A DNA stretch of 64,000 bases from Trichostrongylus colubriformis (taxonomy: Eukaryota > Nematoda > Chromadorea > Rhabditida > Trichostrongylidae). The notes below the pieces were generated by a model, which made no database searches, was not told the origin of the DNA, and saw only the letters and a list, made by a program, of their open reading frames with translations. Shown in pieces: positions 49,601-57,962 of the stretch (position 1 is its first letter; each line of letters starts with the position of its first letter). The DNA is taken from assembly GCA_963978905.1 (NCBI GenBank), contig OZ022260.1:16729725-16793724 (forward strand). The letters run 5' to 3'. A program made the translations under genes and the position numbers.

Positions 49601-52600
49601 TCTGGCTGAGATACAGCACCACAAAGTGCGGTCCCAGTGGGCGGGGCCTCCGTGTAAAAGCCTCGTACCGCGTCCGCCGTGGTCTGAGACGCATTGTAGG
49701 AACAGAATGTTACGTAAACAGTCCCACTCTCCGTTTCCAACGGCGGCGGAAGACGGGACGAGGCTTTTACACGGAGGCCCCGCCCACTGGGACCGCACTT
49801 TGTGGTGCTGTATCTCAGCCAGATTCACATTTTTTTACGTGAAATTTTGCATGAGGCCAACATTAGGCAGATACAACATAAATATATGGGTAACACAAAA
49901 ACTCATTTTCCGTGGACGATTCCTTTAAAGGCTGCCAGCCCTGCCACTGGCACTTGCACCCGCCGTGCCGCCGTCGCGGGTGGCCACGCGGTTTTCTGGC
50001 GTAAATAGCCGCACGCCTGGCTAAGCAGCTCATCACGTTATACGTGTGATACTATTGACGAGCTGTGGTAGACACACGAGGCTGAGAAATGGTGAAAGGG
50101 ACCTCGGTATGGATTACCACATATACGCGGACAGCATGGATTTTAGGTTCGAATATAGCTTTTACCCATCATCCTCGCAAGCTGTGGCGCTAAAGAGTAG
50201 TGCATCGCACAAGGGTCAGGCAGAGTGATTTTTTGCCTGAGGTTAGAAACTGAAAAAAAAGCTCCGGGGTAGGTAAAATAGTTTCACTGTATGCGAGATG
50301 GGGGTCTCGCATTTGCTGAAAATGTTTCAGCCACCTCGTGTACCTCCCCTCTGAGCCGAGTGGCTGCCACTCCCCCCACGATCATAAAATTAAGGAACGA
50401 AAAGGTCTCGCCTCAGCTTTTAGAGAGCTTTCCGAGTAAGTGAGGTAACTCATTCGTGTGGCAGGTCGCTATAGAGGTGGCAGCTGTACTATGATGAGGG
50501 GCATTTTTCACAATAGTACATACATCGAACCCTGCACTTGTCACATTGTTCGTGGAATTATTATTGGTATTTAAAGGTATCGAGCAGCCGGATGGATGGA
50601 AAATTGACCTCAGCACTACGAAGTATACAACGTAGAGAGCAAAAAACCACATTTACAACCTGAAGGAAGGTTTTATGAAACAAAGATGCTCAAAATGCAC
50701 CTCCCCCCTTCTGCTACGAATTTCGAGAATGGCATCCTGGGTGATCATAGTGATATCTTCGCTGTCAAATGTTATCGTAATGACGGAATTTTGTTAAAGT
50801 CTCTGTACATAACCAAATTAAGCAAAGTCTTCAGCGAAACGACCACGCCCCGAAAGATCAAAATGTGATTTCTGCACTTTTGAGAACACAAAAAGCAATG
50901 TAGCAGATGCAATGAGTCCATGCATGTACGCAAACCGTCCCTAGCCTGATGCCACCTCCACAGAAAGCTATCCACTCACCCGGGACAACAACCCCGACAC
51001 GTAAAGAGCTGAGGTCTAGCTACAAAAAAATTCTTCTCCCCCAAGTAGTGACGAAAACACATGGAAAATAATCTTGCATAGGATATGCACCAGGTTAGTC
51101 GAAGAAATGATACTATCCTTGGCACTGATCCCTTACTCGCTTTCCAGTCACAAATGTTATGAGAACTATTCAGAATTATGTAATGAACTGCAAAAGTGAG
51201 CCACCATTAACGCTGGTATTCTTCATGCCAGGTAGTTGGTTATCTACCACACCACTATCTGATAACTGAGAAATGAAGGATTCCTTGAACTTCGGTAGGA
51301 TCTGATCCATTGATGGAACGGGTGAAAGCAAGTTTATTCCCATTAAGCGATCTGCGTTGTTATCGCTTATAAAATGATATGAGAAAAAAGGGGAATCCAA
51401 AGACCGAAGAGCTCGTGCGATTGTTCACTAATTGAAATAGTTGTGAAGATTTTCTTTTAACAATGGCGGTTTATATTTAAACATTTACTTTCAATTGTGT
51501 TTCTTTCAAATTAAGTGATTAGTTAGCGAAATAATTATTTGTTATATCTATTTAACACTTATTTACTTTTTGTAACAAAGAGTTAGTTTAGTTTCCATCC
51601 TGGGTTTTCCAGGTTTCCCTTTGAGGGCGCACGGGCCCTTAGACGGAAACCAAACACGAAAGAATATTCTTCCTCTGTGCTGATCAGTAAGGGAAGTAAA
51701 AAACAATATGAAAGATGTAAATTTATTTATATGATAAATGAATCAAAGTCCCTCCTTTGAGCTACAGTGGCCTAGTAGGGTTTTTCGAATACGTTCTTTA
51801 TGTTCTTGAAATTTATCAAAATATAAATAAAGTACCGAAACAATAGTTCAATCGTACCTCGCAGTCGCTTTCTTCATCTACACCATCAGATTCGTCACAT
51901 TCTTCAAGTGAATCATTGCCACCGTCTTCATTGGTGTCATATTCATGGGGATCCTGACAAAGAAGATGTCCAAGGTAATAGAAAAATTGAATAAGAAATA
52001 AAAGAGAGAAAAATTAAAAGATTAACAGGGCAGTTTCGGAAGAAAATAGATGGGAAAGGTTGTACAACGAAAGATGAGAGTGGATACAAGCGAGGTAGTG
52101 GCAGCGTTGGCACAGCCAACGCCCCTCATCAAATGCTCTCAGTTCCTGTGAGAGGCGGGTTTTCAAATCCTTTTCAGTGCCTTTTGGATCTGTGAATAAG
52201 CTGCAAAGCAAAAAGTATAGCACTGATCTCCGATAGCAAGGGAAGGAGGGGGTGCACAACACCTATCTTGCGATTTTAAATTTATATCCAGTTTCCAAGG
52301 AAAGATCATGTGAAATGATGATTCAGCTAGTGCAGTGGGGTCATAAGGCTTTCAAACTCGTCGAAATCAGTGAAAAGACGTCCAGAACAAGGGCGCTTCT
52401 CTTCAAAAATGGAGATCATCGTAAGGGATCAAAGCTTCAATTCCAAAGTGGCAGTTTCTCAGGTTCGACTTTCCTTGTAAGGAAGCTAAGGGAAGCGCGA
52501 AAACTCATTTGAAGTCGCATATGACTTCATTTTTTTTAGGGAAAAGAGGTTTTTGCAATGCTGAAGGATACAACATAACAGGGCTGAAGCTATGGTGAGA

Positions 52601-55600
52601 CTACAGGTGACCTAACCGTAATAAGCGCGCCTTAAAAATAATATGGTAAAACAAAATAAAAACTAATTGCATTTGATGCGATTATAGTACATGGCCTTAC
52701 ACGAAATATTATTATATATTGCTTGCATGGTCATATTCAAAGCTTTCTTTACCCCATCACCACATCCAGCATGATTATCTGGCTTCTACCCAGTGCATAT
52801 CCACCTGAGCCAATCATACATATTATAGCCCCTATTACCCAACTGAGGACGAATTTGGGCCAGCATAGGTTGAGGAAAAATGAAATGCATAACTGTATAG
52901 CATGGATACCACCTAAAGGCTCACCTGAGCGCTGTCACTGTCCCAGTGCTCTGAATCTGACGATACAAAATCAATTTCCGCACTCGAAATCTCTTGAATT
53001 TCTTGTTGGCTGACGTTCTTCTGAAAAGAAAAAACGACTTGAATTTTCACTTGCTTAAAGATGTAGTATGTACTTCCCGCCTGATACCAGCTGCCTTGGG
53101 CCAAATGCCATGTGAGTGTGAGTCATGTGCCAGCCCGTTCCTTTTACCTTTTTTGCATAGACAAAGCCCAGAAGCAATTCGCAGCTTGACGACAAACTTT
53201 GACATTTTTTCGACAAGCAGAAAAAAAAGTGTGCGAAACTCCACGTTCACGCTTTTCAGGTCATTTATTTACTCCTTTTTTATTCACATTTATTCCGTGA
53301 AATAAAAAAACTTTGAAAAAAATGGTGCTCTGTGGCGTATTGTTTGTCAAGAATATGGAATCATCTATAGCATTTCAATAACGTTTTAATATTCCGAGAT
53401 ATTTATGACTTCACTATTCGCTCAAAAGCGAATAAAAAATTTGAAGAGTAACTCAAGCAAAAACGAAAAAACGAAAAAATAAAAATGATAATATAGTGGA
53501 TTCTGATGAAAAACGAATAAGATTCTGTAGACTTGAAGTTTTTGAATGTATTTTCATACACCATGCAGAAGGAAAAAGCTGGTCAGATAAGGGAAAACGC
53601 AAAATGGGTGCAATTCTTCATAAGAAAAATACAACACGCATAAAAACCAAAAGAAATAAAAAATAAACAGCAGTGGAAGAGCGTAAAGCTTTCCGATTTG
53701 TGCGAAGCTCAGAAGATTTGTTTCCACAGCCACTAGATCGCCGGATAATATGAGCATCGGAAGAATCACTCAAAAACGTGTCCGAGTGGGTTGAATACCA
53801 ATGCTAACTGGTGGAAAAAGAATCGGTAAAAACGTACAAAAAAGGAAAATACTTTTAAAGAGCAGCCCTGTGCAAGTAAGATATGGAACCGTACGGTAGA
53901 TCCGCGACGTCTACGTTAAATCCATTGACATGTCATGCGTCCACGGTGGGAATCAGACCGCGAACGCTCGTAAATGAATATGACGAAGTTGTACGCCGCA
54001 CACGTTAGGAGATGAGGAGACCACGAGGCATGGACGGTTTCCGATCAGCACTTCATTAGAGAGACACCAGAAGGGGGCTAGCGATCCATTGGGAAACGTT
54101 GAGGGTAGGGATAGTGGTAGGAGTGACGTAGGTTATAGCAGATTACAGGGGTTACAAGAAATTCACTATAAAAAAGGGATGTGTGGAAAGTGTTCCGATG
54201 ATTAGAGGGATCAAACTCCCATGAGACGGTCTGCCACGGGACGATTAACTTACTATTGATTCCAAGATTTAGGTTTACTTTTCCCTAAAAAGCAGTCATA
54301 CCGTGCCCTAAGAGAAACCAAAAAAATTACTAAGAAAAGCACATTTCATACGACAAATCACGCCGAGAGAAAGGAAGGAAGGTAAGGGAATTTCTCCTAG
54401 TTTTAAAGCCCCCAGTAGCTTTCTACTAATTCGGAACTTCACAAAAAAAAAAGATTTTTTCATTGTTACCCAGACTTGTAAATGTGCCATACACATTTCC
54501 TTGGCTTGACTAGCTCTGCTAATTTCATCCGACTGCAGACCGCCAATATTAAAAAAAGCTAGCTCTGACGGTCACTGCAACGCGATCACATGTGCCGGGA
54601 TGTGCTTGGTACCATAAAAACTCCATAGAGCCACCAAAAAACTCCGCTCGCCTTTCTATGTGCGCGCTCAGGCGATCGGCGCGCCTAACAAACCATTTTT
54701 TCGACGTTTTCAATAGAGTTTTTTGTTAAGCAGCGGTTTTTATCATACCGGAACCCAAAATGTGTTCAGAGAGAGGGAGGTGATGCCCTTGTTAAAGGTC
54801 ATATCAGGGGATTGAGATGAAAAACACATTTTCAGGGAATAGATGGATTCCGCTCAATATAGAAAACAGTGCATTGAAATCTATTCGAAAAGTGGAACCA
54901 TTTAAACGGACAGATTATAATGCTCTTATGATTATGACAAAGTAAAGAGAAAGAAAATAAAAAATTATTGAAATGTGGTCAATGTGAACGAAGAGCAGCT
55001 GCGCCTATTGAGATGAAATATCGTGCACTGCCTTTCATTGCAAACTACGCCTTATAGCACGACGAAAAAAATTCTATCCCTCCATGAAAAGAATTTGATT
55101 GACATCACGTGTTGTGGATATGAGGGTTTGTACCCTTATGTCAGGATTTCGCACCGCGGCATGTCGCGAAAAAAAGCGAAGCAATGCGGACGAGATGAAG
55201 GCACCATGTTGTTGAGTCCCAAGGCGATTACGACTCAACTGCTATCGCGCTCTTAGCATAACCGCGTAATCGTTTTGAGACCCAACTACCGCGACGCGTT
55301 TAGCTCGCACGCCCTGCGTCGCACGCCGCTCGTCGTCGTGCGAAATCCTGACATAAGGGTACACACACTCGATATGCTTGCGTGATGTGAAGCGTAACGT
55401 GTGTGAAACGACAAACCATAATGCGTTACAGTGAGACCCTTTCTTCGCATTCATTCAAAAAATGACCTTAAAGTAAATAAAAATAGCATTGATAGTGATT
55501 AAGAAGAATAATTTGGGGTACGCCTCGATAGGTATGCGTGAAAAAGTAGAAGTAGGAAGCCGTAATAAATCCTTTAGGTTGCGCCACGGATTCGACTTTG

Positions 55601-56787
55601 ACAAAAATAAGGCTATTTTTGCTTAGGTCTTTAGATAAAGCACTAGTTTAAGGGTAGCCCTTACCTGCCTAAAGCAAGGCTTGGGTAAAAATATGCACTT
55701 GAGTATACTAATTGATGACTGTAGAATTTTTCCGAGTAAGGAACGGCAGCACGACAATTAGTGCACCTCCTTAACTATATTAACACCTTTTTATATACTT
55801 TGTATTGTGGCGCAGTGAACTATACCATTCCAAACACGGATAGTAGAACACCTTGCCTCCGTGAATATCTCAGTCTTTGTATTTCCTTCCAGTTTTGAGC
55901 GAACTGTGCATGCGAGCTTGATTATGCAGTTAAATGTTTTGCACGATGCAATACAATTCATTCGACCTCGTGGCATTAGGTTTACTTCTCTTGTGGGCGG
56001 AGCCTCCGAGTAAAAGCCCGTCTCGCCGTTCGTCGCGGTTGGGAACGGAGAGTTGGACTGTTACGCAACTTTCCATTACTACAATGCTTCTCCGACCGCG
56101 GCGGGCATTAACTCTGAGGCCCCGAGCATCGGCCACCATTTTGAGGAGCAATATCTCAATCGCATTCTCACTTTTTCGCGTGAAAATTGGCATGCGGCCC
56201 ACAACAGGTAAATACAACATAAATATATGGGTGAAGGAAAAAACTCAATTTTCCGTGGACGATTCCTTTAAAAGTGCTAAGAATGTACCAACCATGAACA
56301 CAGCCATGAACACAACACGACACGGCGCAAAAATAAAAGTAAAAGGACAAAATAAACAAATTTATCAAAACAAAATGGTAGCCCGTAGATTTTAAAACAT
56401 TCCGCGTTTGCTCTGGCATTGCGTGCATTAAATGCAGTACTACGTTTTACTTGACGTCTATGAATGCGAGTCCAGCAGTGCTCATGGCACACCAACCTCC
56501 TACACTCCCAAGATTGCATTCAATGTTGTGAGCTCCAGCAACCCCTGTGCCCTTCGAAAGTCTGTGATTTCACGAATGTCAGACTGCCGCTGTTGCAAGC
56601 AAAAATCTCCAGTCACCGAGTACACAATTCTGCTAGCAAAATGGCAACCCACATCCATCAAACACTCTTCAAAGCACAAATAAAAACAAAAGTAAAGAAA
56701 AACGATGGAATCGGTGAATTACCTGTATTACGGACCACGAGTCGCTAGATGTTTCACTGTCCATCGATTGACGCCGAGGTTGCATAC
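31409..56787 (-). CDS. Multi-exon gene model for a single-pass membrane protein
   Basis: Nineteen small exons on the minus strand can be listed, each with its own entry below. Phases are consistent from exon 1 to 14 and from 15 to 19. Exon 14 ends in phase 1 and exon 15 starts in phase 2, so at least one exon or alternative border is missing there. The encoded protein would be about 730 residues from what is seen: an acidic, serine-rich N-terminal third, one hydrophobic helix followed by arginines, a helical middle part and a C-terminal part with several cysteines. The basic residues follow the helix, so topology is ambiguous. I do not recognise the family. The true start may lie further upstream, for example in the exons at 62-63 kb. 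Introns hold many transposons. A possible AATAAA (minus) lies at 31004-31009. Confidence 0.5.
31747..32629 (-). mobile_element. Internally deleted mariner, copy 2 (883 bp)
   Basis: Same family and same internal deletion as 27013-27905: the DKPR helix-turn-helix end joins CWFWD directly. The ends are TTGGGTTGCCCCAAAAGTCT and GACTTTTGGGACAACCTAA with TA flanks. The third acidic position is again Gly (DIALSGYH). It lies in the last intron of the minus-strand gene model. Confidence 0.85.
33066..33144 (-). CDS. Gene model exon 18
   Basis: Donor GTAAGA after CATGGTG at 33066, a strong site, leaving phase 1 to match exon 19. The acceptor is less sure: GGATGAG above 33144, preceded by a pyrimidine-rich tract, gives phase 0. 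The open frame extends upstream, so a longer exon to about 33250 is possible. It encodes a cysteine-containing piece (CLHRMSCLNHG). Confidence 0.35.
33452..33481 (-). CDS. Gene model exon 17 (30-nt micro-exon)
   Basis: Thirty bases between GTTACAG and GTATGA, phase 0 to phase 0, encoding ten residues (YPKSISWLRK). Very small, so support rests on the two splice motifs and the phase fit only. Confidence 0.3.
33622..33708 (-). CDS. Gene model exon 16, proline-rich
   Basis: Acceptor CATCACAG and donor AAG-GTGCGT, 87 nt, phase 0 to 0. It encodes a proline-rich piece (EPSRPSLPPPPLAAATISIS) that could bind an SH3-type domain if cytosolic. Confidence 0.45.
34113..34227 (-). CDS. Gene model exon 15
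   Basis: Acceptor CCATTTCAG and donor CTC-GTAAGT, both close to consensus. Phase 2 to 0, 115 nt. Basic content (QARRNVCSQPEVRRYSSVRS). An inner acceptor TTACAG at phase 0 is an alternative. Confidence 0.45.
34855..35014 (-). CDS. Gene model exon 14
   Basis: Acceptor GATTCCCAG and donor GCTG-GTGATT, 160 nt, phase 0 to 1. It encodes TSTVFVYFPHRMVQLPYTQQ and on to LLLMDSGFDQLHCAG. Another frame is open across the same stretch, so this is a weaker call. It does not join exon 15 in phase. Confidence 0.35.
35311..35470 (-). CDS. Gene model exon 13, cysteine-rich
   Basis: Acceptor TGTGTCCAAG and donor TCT-GTGACG, phase 2 to 0. It has five cysteines in about 53 codons (SCEPQPKNAVKGCGIDVCVA, NCCKTAG). 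Alternative borders nearby (acceptor CACTTAG at 35484, donor GTGTGA) are possible. Confidence 0.35.
36616..36742 (-). CDS. Gene model exon 12
   Basis: Strong donor CACCC-GTAAGA. The acceptor GAGGCAG lacks a good pyrimidine tract but gives the needed phase 1. It encodes IAAFVTDSRTCFIRGSIPSE and SSGLGYSTAPIDLHP. Confidence 0.4.
37206..37396 (-). CDS. Gene model exon 11
   Basis: Acceptor TATATTCAG and donor CAGG-GTTAGG, 191 nt, phase 2 to 1. It encodes SKLDRRSALSWGTDSIQRNA and later FLVALSRAWQRACAWLSSSL, which looks helical. The two other frames are closed near the acceptor (TAG or TGA). Confidence 0.45.
38225..38346 (-). CDS. Gene model exon 10
   Basis: Strong acceptor AATATTTCAG and donor TCGAA-GTGACG (an alternative GTCGAA six bases earlier keeps the same phase). 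Phase 0 to 2. It encodes MRHGIVALALEAAPLHIYLL and then EASRTLAISHFSEAYCR, a leucine- and alanine-rich helical piece. One other frame is open too. Confidence 0.4.
39027..39071. repeat. Perfect hairpin, 20-bp arms
   Basis: GGGGTGCAACCATGGGATGT and its exact inverse, separated by GCTAG. It lies in a predicted intron. It may be a tiny MITE remnant or a structured RNA element. No further evidence. Confidence 0.85.
39781..39894 (-). CDS. Gene model exon 9
   Basis: Strong acceptor TTTTTTTCAG and donor GAG-GTGAGA, 114 nt, phase 0 to 0. It encodes WSLPPGLSAPIEPPTGLASF, proline-rich. The upstream intron of about 7 kb holds several mobile elements. Confidence 0.5.
39895..40734. other. Intron sequence, nothing distinct
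   Basis: AT-rich stretches and no recognised repeat apart from the SINE-like words that begin near 40735. Confidence 0.4.
40735..40820 (+). repeat. SINE fragment sharing words with 5668-5715
   Basis: GCTGAGTTATGGGCAAAAGC and TTCGGTGTCGG recur from the tRNA-like locus at 5.7 kb. The preceding AACTGCTGTTTATCGCCGCA is found inverted at about 5858. The tRNA-like part is cut off here. Confidence 0.6.
40909..41001. mobile_element. Perfect 43-bp inverted repeat (tiny MITE)
   Basis: Two arms of 43 bp, identical in inverse, with a 7-bp loop ACGCAGG. The arms start GGCCGCTTCCATACTTTGCG and hold CACGCGCGTGAC next to the loop. TAA stands on both sides of the GGCC ends, compatible with the 3-bp TWA target of PIF/Harbinger elements. 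No mismatch is seen, so it is young or under constraint. Confidence 0.9.
41002..42581. other. Intron sequence, no gene seen
   Basis: A C-run of about 12 lies near 42463 within a CT-rich stretch. No mobile element end was recognised. Loose repeats of GAATGAC/CATAGAA-type words occur here and at 43300-43500. Confidence 0.4.
42582..43267. mobile_element. Second foldback mariner-like element
   Basis: Again two 3' halves head to head. The left arm (minus) and right arm (plus) both encode a transposase end (TDYHFFRVFDANLRQKKFAD and a variant with one acidic residue replaced) and both end in GTGTATGCAGAATAAATGGC or close. The loop is about 55 bp, near 42887-42941. It is a different family from 21491-22164. 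Target duplication is not clear. Confidence 0.75.
43268..44049. other. Intron sequence, nothing distinct
   Basis: No gene, element end or strong repeat was noticed. Confidence 0.4.
44050..44480 (-). pseudogene. Decayed mariner transposase C-terminus
   Basis: In shifting minus-strand frames: LNEPGYETPPHPPHCSALP, then HHYFKHLQSFLREKRFK, then AAFNEFFASRAIITGK. This matches the order of the mariner C-terminal catalytic region. Terminal repeats were not located. Old and broken. Confidence 0.5.
44791..45637 (+). mobile_element. Internally deleted mariner, third family (847 bp)
   Basis: Ends TTAAGTTGAACCATAATTTC and GAAATTATGGTTCAACCTAA-like, with TA flanks. The plus-strand frames give an N-terminal piece (GTVSHMAAARWLDR), then ADLYCRQLDTGAAKLAGK, FFLHDNAHPHVAKLACQRIQ (second catalytic Asp kept) and MAPTDYHLFLSL (third Asp kept), in different frames. 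The part between the DNA-binding region and the late catalytic domain is missing. Non-autonomous. Confidence 0.8.
45638..46289. other. Intron sequence, nothing distinct
   Basis: No gene or element recognised. Confidence 0.4.
46290..46705. mobile_element. Long-TIR TTAA-type element, copy 1
   Basis: About 416 bp that fold almost end to end: outer arms AGGAAT and ATTCCT, then CCCATATATTTGTGTTGTAT with its inverse, and inner GTGGGCGGGGTCTCCG with its inverse. Flanks TCAA and TTGA could be mutated TTAA. The same family occurs at 49499-49924 and, truncated, at 55993-56267. Confidence 0.75.
46961..47053 (-). CDS. Gene model exon 8
   Basis: Acceptor GATTTACAG and donor GTG-GTAAGA, 93 nt, phase 0 to 0. 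It encodes IFASGLQSRKDFERAFMPVL followed by PRRAPLNFSEV. It continues directly from the membrane-helix exon. Confidence 0.6.
47117..47274 (-). CDS. Gene model exon 7, membrane helix
   Basis: Acceptor TACTTTCAG and donor GACGAG-GTTTGA, 158 nt. Only one of the three frames is open (phase 1 start), which fixes the reading. It encodes a short cysteine pair, WSRDSTR, then the hydrophobic helix AAVLLVFIVTTAIFFTSS, then an arginine-rich RIGRTR. This is the best sign that the gene makes a membrane protein. Positive charge after the helix would favour that side facing the cytosol, but an acidic N-terminal part outside the cell would then need a signal not seen here. Confidence 0.65.
47772..47859 (-). 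CDS. Gene model exon 6
   Basis: Acceptor GTATTTCAG and donor CTCA-GTAAGG, 88 nt, phase 0 to 1, matching exon 7. It encodes IVDENEAMQETSARYFVSSE and KVYELLDML. Confidence 0.6.
47860..48888. other. Intron with a dispersed repeat
   Basis: Apart from the repeat at 48105-48190 and a C-run near 48790, nothing was recognised. Confidence 0.4.
48105..48190 (+). repeat. Dispersed GC-rich repeat, copy 2
   Basis: CAGGGTGGCATAGGCAGAGA and on to GCCGGCACCGTAGAGTATAA. Counterpart of 23305-23395. Confidence 0.65.
48889..49016 (-). CDS. Gene model exon 5
   Basis: Acceptor TTCCATAG and donor ATCA-GTGCAA, 128 nt, phase 1 to 0. The other two frames have stops close to the acceptor. It encodes VRLENENADLFSAVVANDCS and later LFPELGKRSSKRHRS, a basic end. 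Confidence 0.5.
49085..49260 (+). repeat. SINE-like fragment, diverged
   Basis: GCTGAGTTACCATCAAAAGC, TTGGACGGGACTCTAACC (a decayed B box on the minus strand) and ACCGCAGCCTGCGATGCGAA match the tRNA-like SINE words at 5.7 and 40.7 kb. Confidence 0.5.
49499..49924. mobile_element. Long-TIR TTAA-type element, copy 2
   Basis: Ends GAATCGTCCACGGAAAATGA and the inverse, followed by TTAA at 49925-49928. The two halves pair over almost 190 bp each. Just before it, at 49471-49493, the word TGTATTTGCCTAATGTTGGC from inside the element occurs once more, as if left by a template switch or an earlier nested copy. Confidence 0.8.
49925..51204. other. Intron sequence, no firm feature
   Basis: No mobile element end recognised. 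A weak exon-like patch on the minus strand near 50870-50820 (SHFDLSGRGRFAEDFA) has a stop and was not called. Confidence 0.4.
51205..51265 (-). CDS. Gene model exon 4
   Basis: Acceptor CATTTCTCAG and donor AATG-GTGGCT, 61 nt, phase 0 to 1, matching exon 5. It encodes LSDSGVVDNQLPGMKNTSVN. The open frame extends upstream to about 51400, so a longer exon is possible. Confidence 0.45.
51858..51953 (-). CDS. Gene model exon 3, acidic
   Basis: Acceptor TTTGTCAG and donor GAG-GTACGA, 96 nt, phase 0 to 0. The two other frames are closed. It encodes a very acidic piece (HEYDTNEDGGNDSLEECDES) of 32 residues with about 14 Asp or Glu. Confidence 0.6.
52090..52205 (-). CDS. Alternative exon candidate
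   Basis: Acceptor GCTTTGCAG above 52205 and an open frame (TEKDLKTRLSQELRAFDEGR, then WLCQRCHYLA) with a possible donor GTATCC near 52098. Its phase does not fit between exons 2 and 3 of the main model, so it is either an alternative exon, part of another transcript, or chance. Confidence 0.25.
52925..53020 (-). CDS. Gene model exon 2, acidic
   Basis: Acceptor TTCTTTTCAG and donor CAG-GTGAGC, both near consensus, 96 nt, phase 0 to 0. It encodes KNVSQQEIQEISSAEIDFVS and SDSEHWDSDSAQ. A second frame is also open but would not join exon 3. Confidence 0.55.
53021..55129. other. Intron sequence, no firm feature
   Basis: About 2.1 kb. No gene, element end or strong repeat was noticed. Confidence 0.4.
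55130..55362. mobile_element. MITE with CCCTTATGTCAGGATTTCG ends
   Basis: Inverted ends of about 24 bp, CCCTTATGTCAGGATTTCGC, with TA on both sides. The interior is GC-rich, with AGCTCGCACGCCCTGCGTCG. No transposase. Single copy seen. Confidence 0.75.
55993..56267. mobile_element. Long-TIR TTAA-type element, copy 3 (truncated)
   Basis: Right part only: from GTGGGCGGAGCCTCCGAGTA to CCGTGGACGATTCCT, then TTAA at 56268-56271. The left outer arm is missing. Confidence 0.7.
56723..56787 (-). CDS. Gene model exon 1 (first seen)
   Basis: Acceptor ATTTCCAG and donor CAG-GTAATT, 65 nt. Only the frame with an ATG two bases after the acceptor is open. It encodes MQPRRQSMDSETSSDSWSVI and Q, ending in phase 0. 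The ATG could be the start, with trans- or cis-splicing to an upstream leader, or the exon could be internal. The serine- and aspartate-rich content matches exons 2 and 3. Confidence 0.55.
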
Positions 56788-57359
56788 CTGGAAATTGAGC
56801 AGGTGAATTTAAAAGGCGATTTTTTCTAGAGCATGGCGTGTGCAACGACGAGTGCCCTAACGACACCAAAGTATAGGCACTTGCTCCTCTGGCATCCGTA
56901 AGTGTAAAATGACACTTATGAAAAAACGATGGACGGCAGCAGTGGATCGGTGATGCTCTTTCCATATTCATGGGATTTTAAAAGACTGATATCTTCAGCA
57001 AAAAAAGTCTTGGAAGGCAGGATCCTTATCCAAACACGTTAGCAGGATAAGATGGCAAAGAAACCGATGCAGAGAAGCTATTACATTCCAAAATGAGAAC
57101 GGAAATAAAAAAGGACGCCATGTGGTACGGGCAAGGAATACTGTAGGCCAAGCACCACATATATAGTAGATTCACATTTGAGCATACTCGAAATAATCCA
57201 GCGAATGTGGTAAGGGTAAGGAAGGAAATGGGGGGTGGGGGAGGGGGAGAAGGGGAACTTCACGAAGAAACGATGATAAGCCACGAGCTGCAGATTTTGG
57301 GATCCTAGAAACAGAAGAGCTGAATGACTCACCTCTCACCCTCCACACACTGTAAAAAA

Positions 57360-57530
57360 AAGCTGCCGTCAGACTATGCGATTTTGCCATCCTGCAATTT
57401 CGCGACTTCGCCGCTTTGCGATGTCGCATCGCTTGAATTCGTGACCTTCATGTTCAGCAAAGCCGCGACACCGCAGAATCGCAGAATAGCAAAGTCGCGA
57501 AATCGGACGGCGGCCGTGCCATTTACACCA
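57360..57530. repeat. Inverted repeat built of TGCGA and TCGCGA words
   Basis: Short words such as TTTCGCGACTT, TTTGCGATG and TTCTGCGAT recur in both halves, with CTGCCGTC near the left and GACGGCGGC near the right. Probably a decayed MITE with simple-sequence ends. Confidence 0.5.
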
Positions 57531-57649
57531 GGTAATAGGCACTTCATTTAGGGCGATCATTCAATTTCTCTCACTTCTACAAGGTTCGCGAATTATTGAA
57601 CGTTCGCTTATCAAATCGTGTATAATTCAAGTTCCAAAAGGAAACATAG

Positions 57650-57786
57650 GCACAGTCCATTCCACAGCGCTAGATGGGGCGTGGATTATGGACTTAGGGG
57701 AGAGTGTATCAAACTCTCTCACCCCGCCACACACTCTCACTCTCGCCTTTCAGGCCACGCCCTATCAAGCGCTCCGAAACGGACGG
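57650..57786. mobile_element. MITE with GCGTGGCCT inverted ends, copy 2
   Basis: Matches 30724-30895 in both ends and in the CACACTCTCACTCTCGCC interior. Confidence 0.6.
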
Positions 57787-57889
57787 TAAAGGGGGTTGTT
57801 CCGAAATTTGGCGTTCCCTGTGTGAAAAAGATGAGAGCAAATGGATAACTTATTTGGTCCTCTGAAGCCATACGAGACGTGGATAAAAG

Positions 57890-57962
57890 GGCGAAACGAC
57901 TCGAACCCGTGACTAATTCACATCATCTAAAGCCAGCACTCGCTAAGCTACCACTCTCAGCA
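57890..57962 (-). ncRNA. tRNA-like sequence, decayed
   Basis: Minus strand: an A-box-like GTGGTAGCTTAGCGAGTG and a B box GGGTTCGAGTC lie at the spacing of a tRNA. The anticodon loop CTTTAGA and a poor acceptor stem argue against a working tRNA. Probably a SINE head or pseudogene. Confidence 0.4.

Noticed and set aside
49356..49928. A 190-codon plus-strand open frame
   Set aside because: Same reason: it runs through the second copy of the palindromic element.
52014..52262. Exon with CQRCHYLA included in the main gene model
   Set aside because: Its phase does not fit between exons 2 and 3, which join each other directly in phase. It is kept only as an alternative candidate.
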